Assembly: GCA_009733575.1 (NCBI GenBank) | Contig: ML769896.1 | Location: 1 to 10,152, forward strand | DNA from: Gymnopus androsaceus JB14 | Lineage: Eukaryota > Basidiomycota > Agaricomycetes > Agaricales > Omphalotaceae | Direction of reading: 5' to 3' | Length of the DNA stretch: 10,152 bases | Part shown: piece by piece, positions 8,637-10,152 of the stretch | Layout: each line of letters starts with the position of its first letter | How positions within the stretch are numbered: position 1 is the stretch's first letter | Program-made: the position numbers and the translations under genes | The notes under the pieces: model-generated | Seen by the model: the letters and a program-made list of their open reading frames with translations, nothing else | The model's database searches: none | Told to the model about the DNA's origin: nothing

Positions 8637-8934
8637 GAAGGTAAGAGTCAAAGCCTTGACCTTATCTGATATCGTTTCAGACTGGATTCGTATCGATTAC
8701 AGTTTAATATCGATCACAGGTTCATATCGATTACAGGTTTATATCGATTGCAGTTTCACCGCCTGTACATGGCTGTCACAATCTAAGTAAGTACATATAG
8801 GATCCGGAAAGTACATTGAGTTCTCACGAGTGTGAGAGAGAGTGGTTGAGGGATTTATGCTGTCTGCATGTCAGTATCGCATAAAGAGTCAAATATCATG
8901 AGGATTCTTCCTCAAACCTTGATCAGGGACCAGC
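8637..8934. promoter_or_regulatory. Shared promoter region of two divergent GTPase genes
   Basis: The two start codons face away from each other with 298 bp between them. The region holds the 17-bp tandem units (8691-8758), an AT-rich ACATATAG near 8792-8799 that could act as a TATA-like element for the + gene, and a purine-rich GAGAGAGAG-type run near 8835. Transcription starts cannot be placed from sequence alone. Confidence 0.5.
8691..8758 (+). repeat. Four tandem 17-bp units containing ATCGAT
   Basis: Units are 8691-8707, 8708-8724, 8725-8741 and 8742-8758, each of the form TATCGATTACAGGTTTA with one to three changes. All four keep TATCGAT, whose core ATCGAT is palindromic, and CAG at the same place. 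A fifth, weaker match (TATCGTTTCAG) lies just upstream near 8670. The array sits 55 bp from the minus-strand start codon and 176 bp from the plus-strand one. Confidence 0.85.
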
Positions 8935-8957
8935 ATGGCATCTACCATCCTCGATGA
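8898..8957 (+). other. Short upstream reading frame overlapping the GTPase start
   Basis: An ATG at 8898 opens a 19-codon frame that ends with TGA at 8955-8957, past the GTPase ATG at 8935 and in another frame. If the mRNA starts upstream of 8898, ribosomes using this ATG would miss the main start. Whether it is in the transcript is unknown. Confidence 0.35.
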
Positions 8958-10152
8958 TGGGTTTGAACCCCAGGAAGATCTTGCCTTTTGGCAGATCAGG
9001 AGTTTGAGTTTCCGAGTGCTCATTTTGGGCCGGGCTAATGCAGGGAAATCATCAATCCTTGAACGTATTGCAGGTGAATCAATGGAGGCTGCCCAAGTGT
9101 ATCGCAATGGTGTACTGTTATCCCCAAATGTATGTTTCGATTCCACTTACACTGTATAAACAATGTGATTACTCATATTGTACAGCATATCCGGGGTGAT
9201 ATTGAAGTAGGTTATTGTATTCCCTGCTACAGTCAGACATTTATGGGTTTTGGTAGCGCGGAGAACATGATATTAATGAAGAAATCCGCTTCCGTTCTTG
9301 TCCTGGATTTGTTTTTCATGATTCTCGTGGTCTGGAGGCAGGGGACTCTAATGACTTGAAGACCTTGTATGAATTTGTACAAGGACGATCTACCGGCGGA
9401 AAGCTGAAAACACAGCTGCATATGATATGGTAGGTTTGGTTTTTTACTGGGCCAAATTATATTGAACATTGTCTCCTTTAGGCTCTGTGTTCCTCTAGAT
9501 GACAGTCGTGACCCTGTTGAAGCAGAGAGGGATTTTATTCAAACTTGCAAACAACAGGGAGGTCTGTACTCTTGCTTTATCAGAGGAAATACAGCATTGA
9601 GTATATTGTTCTGGGACAGTACCTCTCTTAGTAATCCTTACAAAAGAGGATTGCCTTGCCAATAAATTCCAGGCTGAAGAAACATCAGGTAATACAGCTC
9701 GGGAGCGCAGGAAAAACCGTCATGAAACCAGCATGAAAACTGCCAAATTTATCAAAGATTTCACAAGTCAGCTCAGTAAACAATTGGTAATGGATGAATC
9801 CAAGGGGTTTTGTACTGTTGGTGGTAAAAATGTTACTTTCATTTGCAGAATAGTAATGGTGACATTGACATTAGGAATGAATAAAGAAACTGAGAAGAGC
9901 AAAGAGGCATGCCTTAGGATCATTGAAATGACAAGAAACCTTCTTGATAGTCAACAACTGAAATTATTGATATCAGCTGTCTGGGGACGTAACATGGAGA
10001 ACGAGGTGAAATGGTTGGTTTACAAGTAAGTGAATAGGTTGGTCAAAAAACACACACTGATTTGAAGGGCATTAGAACAATACAAAGTATGTAGGAGCTT
10101 TTAAAGGTAAAACACTAACATATTGGCTCTGAAGATAAAGGATTTTGGGAAC
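8935..10152 (+). CDS. P-loop GTPase of the same family, 3' end outside window
   Basis: Exons are 8935-9129, 9186-9206, 9257-9429, 9482-9561, 9620-10025, 10068-10086 and 10135 onward. They give 912 nt or 304 codons without a stop. Introns are 42-58 nt with GT..AG ends. Motifs: G1 GRANAGKS (residues 32-39), a switch-like RGEHDINEEI (73-82), G3 DSRG (94-97), LHMIWLCVPLDD, and G4 TKED (164-167). Lys-rich helices and LKLLISAVWGRN follow. The ATG at 8935 has G at +4 and is the first in frame. Exon 2 is only 21 nt. Introns after the IW pair (phase 2) and just before the V/A-P of the G4 strand (phase 1) lie at the same places as in the divergent gene at 6653-8636, so the two are paralogs. The C-terminal half differs in sequence from that gene. 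GTP binding is likely; the biological role is unknown. Confidence 0.85.

Noticed and set aside
8691..8758. Tandem units considered as a CRISPR array
   Set aside because: The 17-bp units are directly adjacent without spacers, and the genome is eukaryotic.
9132..9359. Plus-strand open frame with a hydrophobic run near 9290-9340
   Set aside because: This is an out-of-frame reading of GTPase exon 3 and its flanking introns. The correct frame carries RGEHDINEEI and DSRG.

Overview
The window looks like nuclear DNA of a filamentous basidiomycete, most likely an Agaricomycete. Genes are broken by many short introns (about 45-58 nt) with GT..AG ends and CTAAC-like branch points. The protein families (small P-loop GTPases with a C-terminal helical/membrane region, and tyrosine-kinase-like kinases with an MLKL-type N-terminal domain) are ones I know as expanded in mushrooms. 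All exon models were spliced by hand from the sequence; no database search was possible.

Layout. 1-291: an exon of an unrecognised gene, probably + strand. 292-878: no gene, but a degenerate ~40-bp repeat built on TCTAT. 879-1056 (-): an orphan terminal exon with a coiled coil. 1079-2063 (+): a 5'-truncated, mutated copy of a peroxisomal dienoyl-CoA isomerase / enoyl-CoA hydratase gene that still ends in a PTS1 tripeptide. 2322-5509 (-): a long multi-exon gene relic. Read 5' to 3' on the minus strand it has a Ser/Pro-rich leader (5509-4533), an MLKL-NTD-like four-helix domain and linker (4484-3585), and a TKL-type kinase domain (3504-2322). Its splice sites are largely preserved but it carries several stops and frameshifts. 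5724-6148 (-): two or three exons that may be its 5' end or a separate small gene. 6149-6652: intergenic, with an inverted repeat. 6653-8636 (-): an intact 12-exon P-loop GTPase gene (471 aa). 8637-8934: a 298-bp shared promoter region with four tandem 17-bp units. 8935-10152 (+): a second, divergently transcribed GTPase of the same family, running off the window end.

How they may work together. The GTPases have G1, G3 and G4 motifs, and the minus-strand one has a hydrophobic C-terminal segment. They recall GTPases of the GIMAP/AIG1/septin-like sort. The kinase relic combines the two modules of animal MLKL, a cell-death executor. Together they suggest a fungal self/non-self or cell-death accessory locus in which the executor has decayed while the GTPase pair is kept. 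That link is inference from adjacency and domain content, not something the sequence proves. The two intact GTPase models (1416 and 912 coding nt, both exact multiples of three) argue against poor sequence quality as the cause of the frameshifts in the relics.
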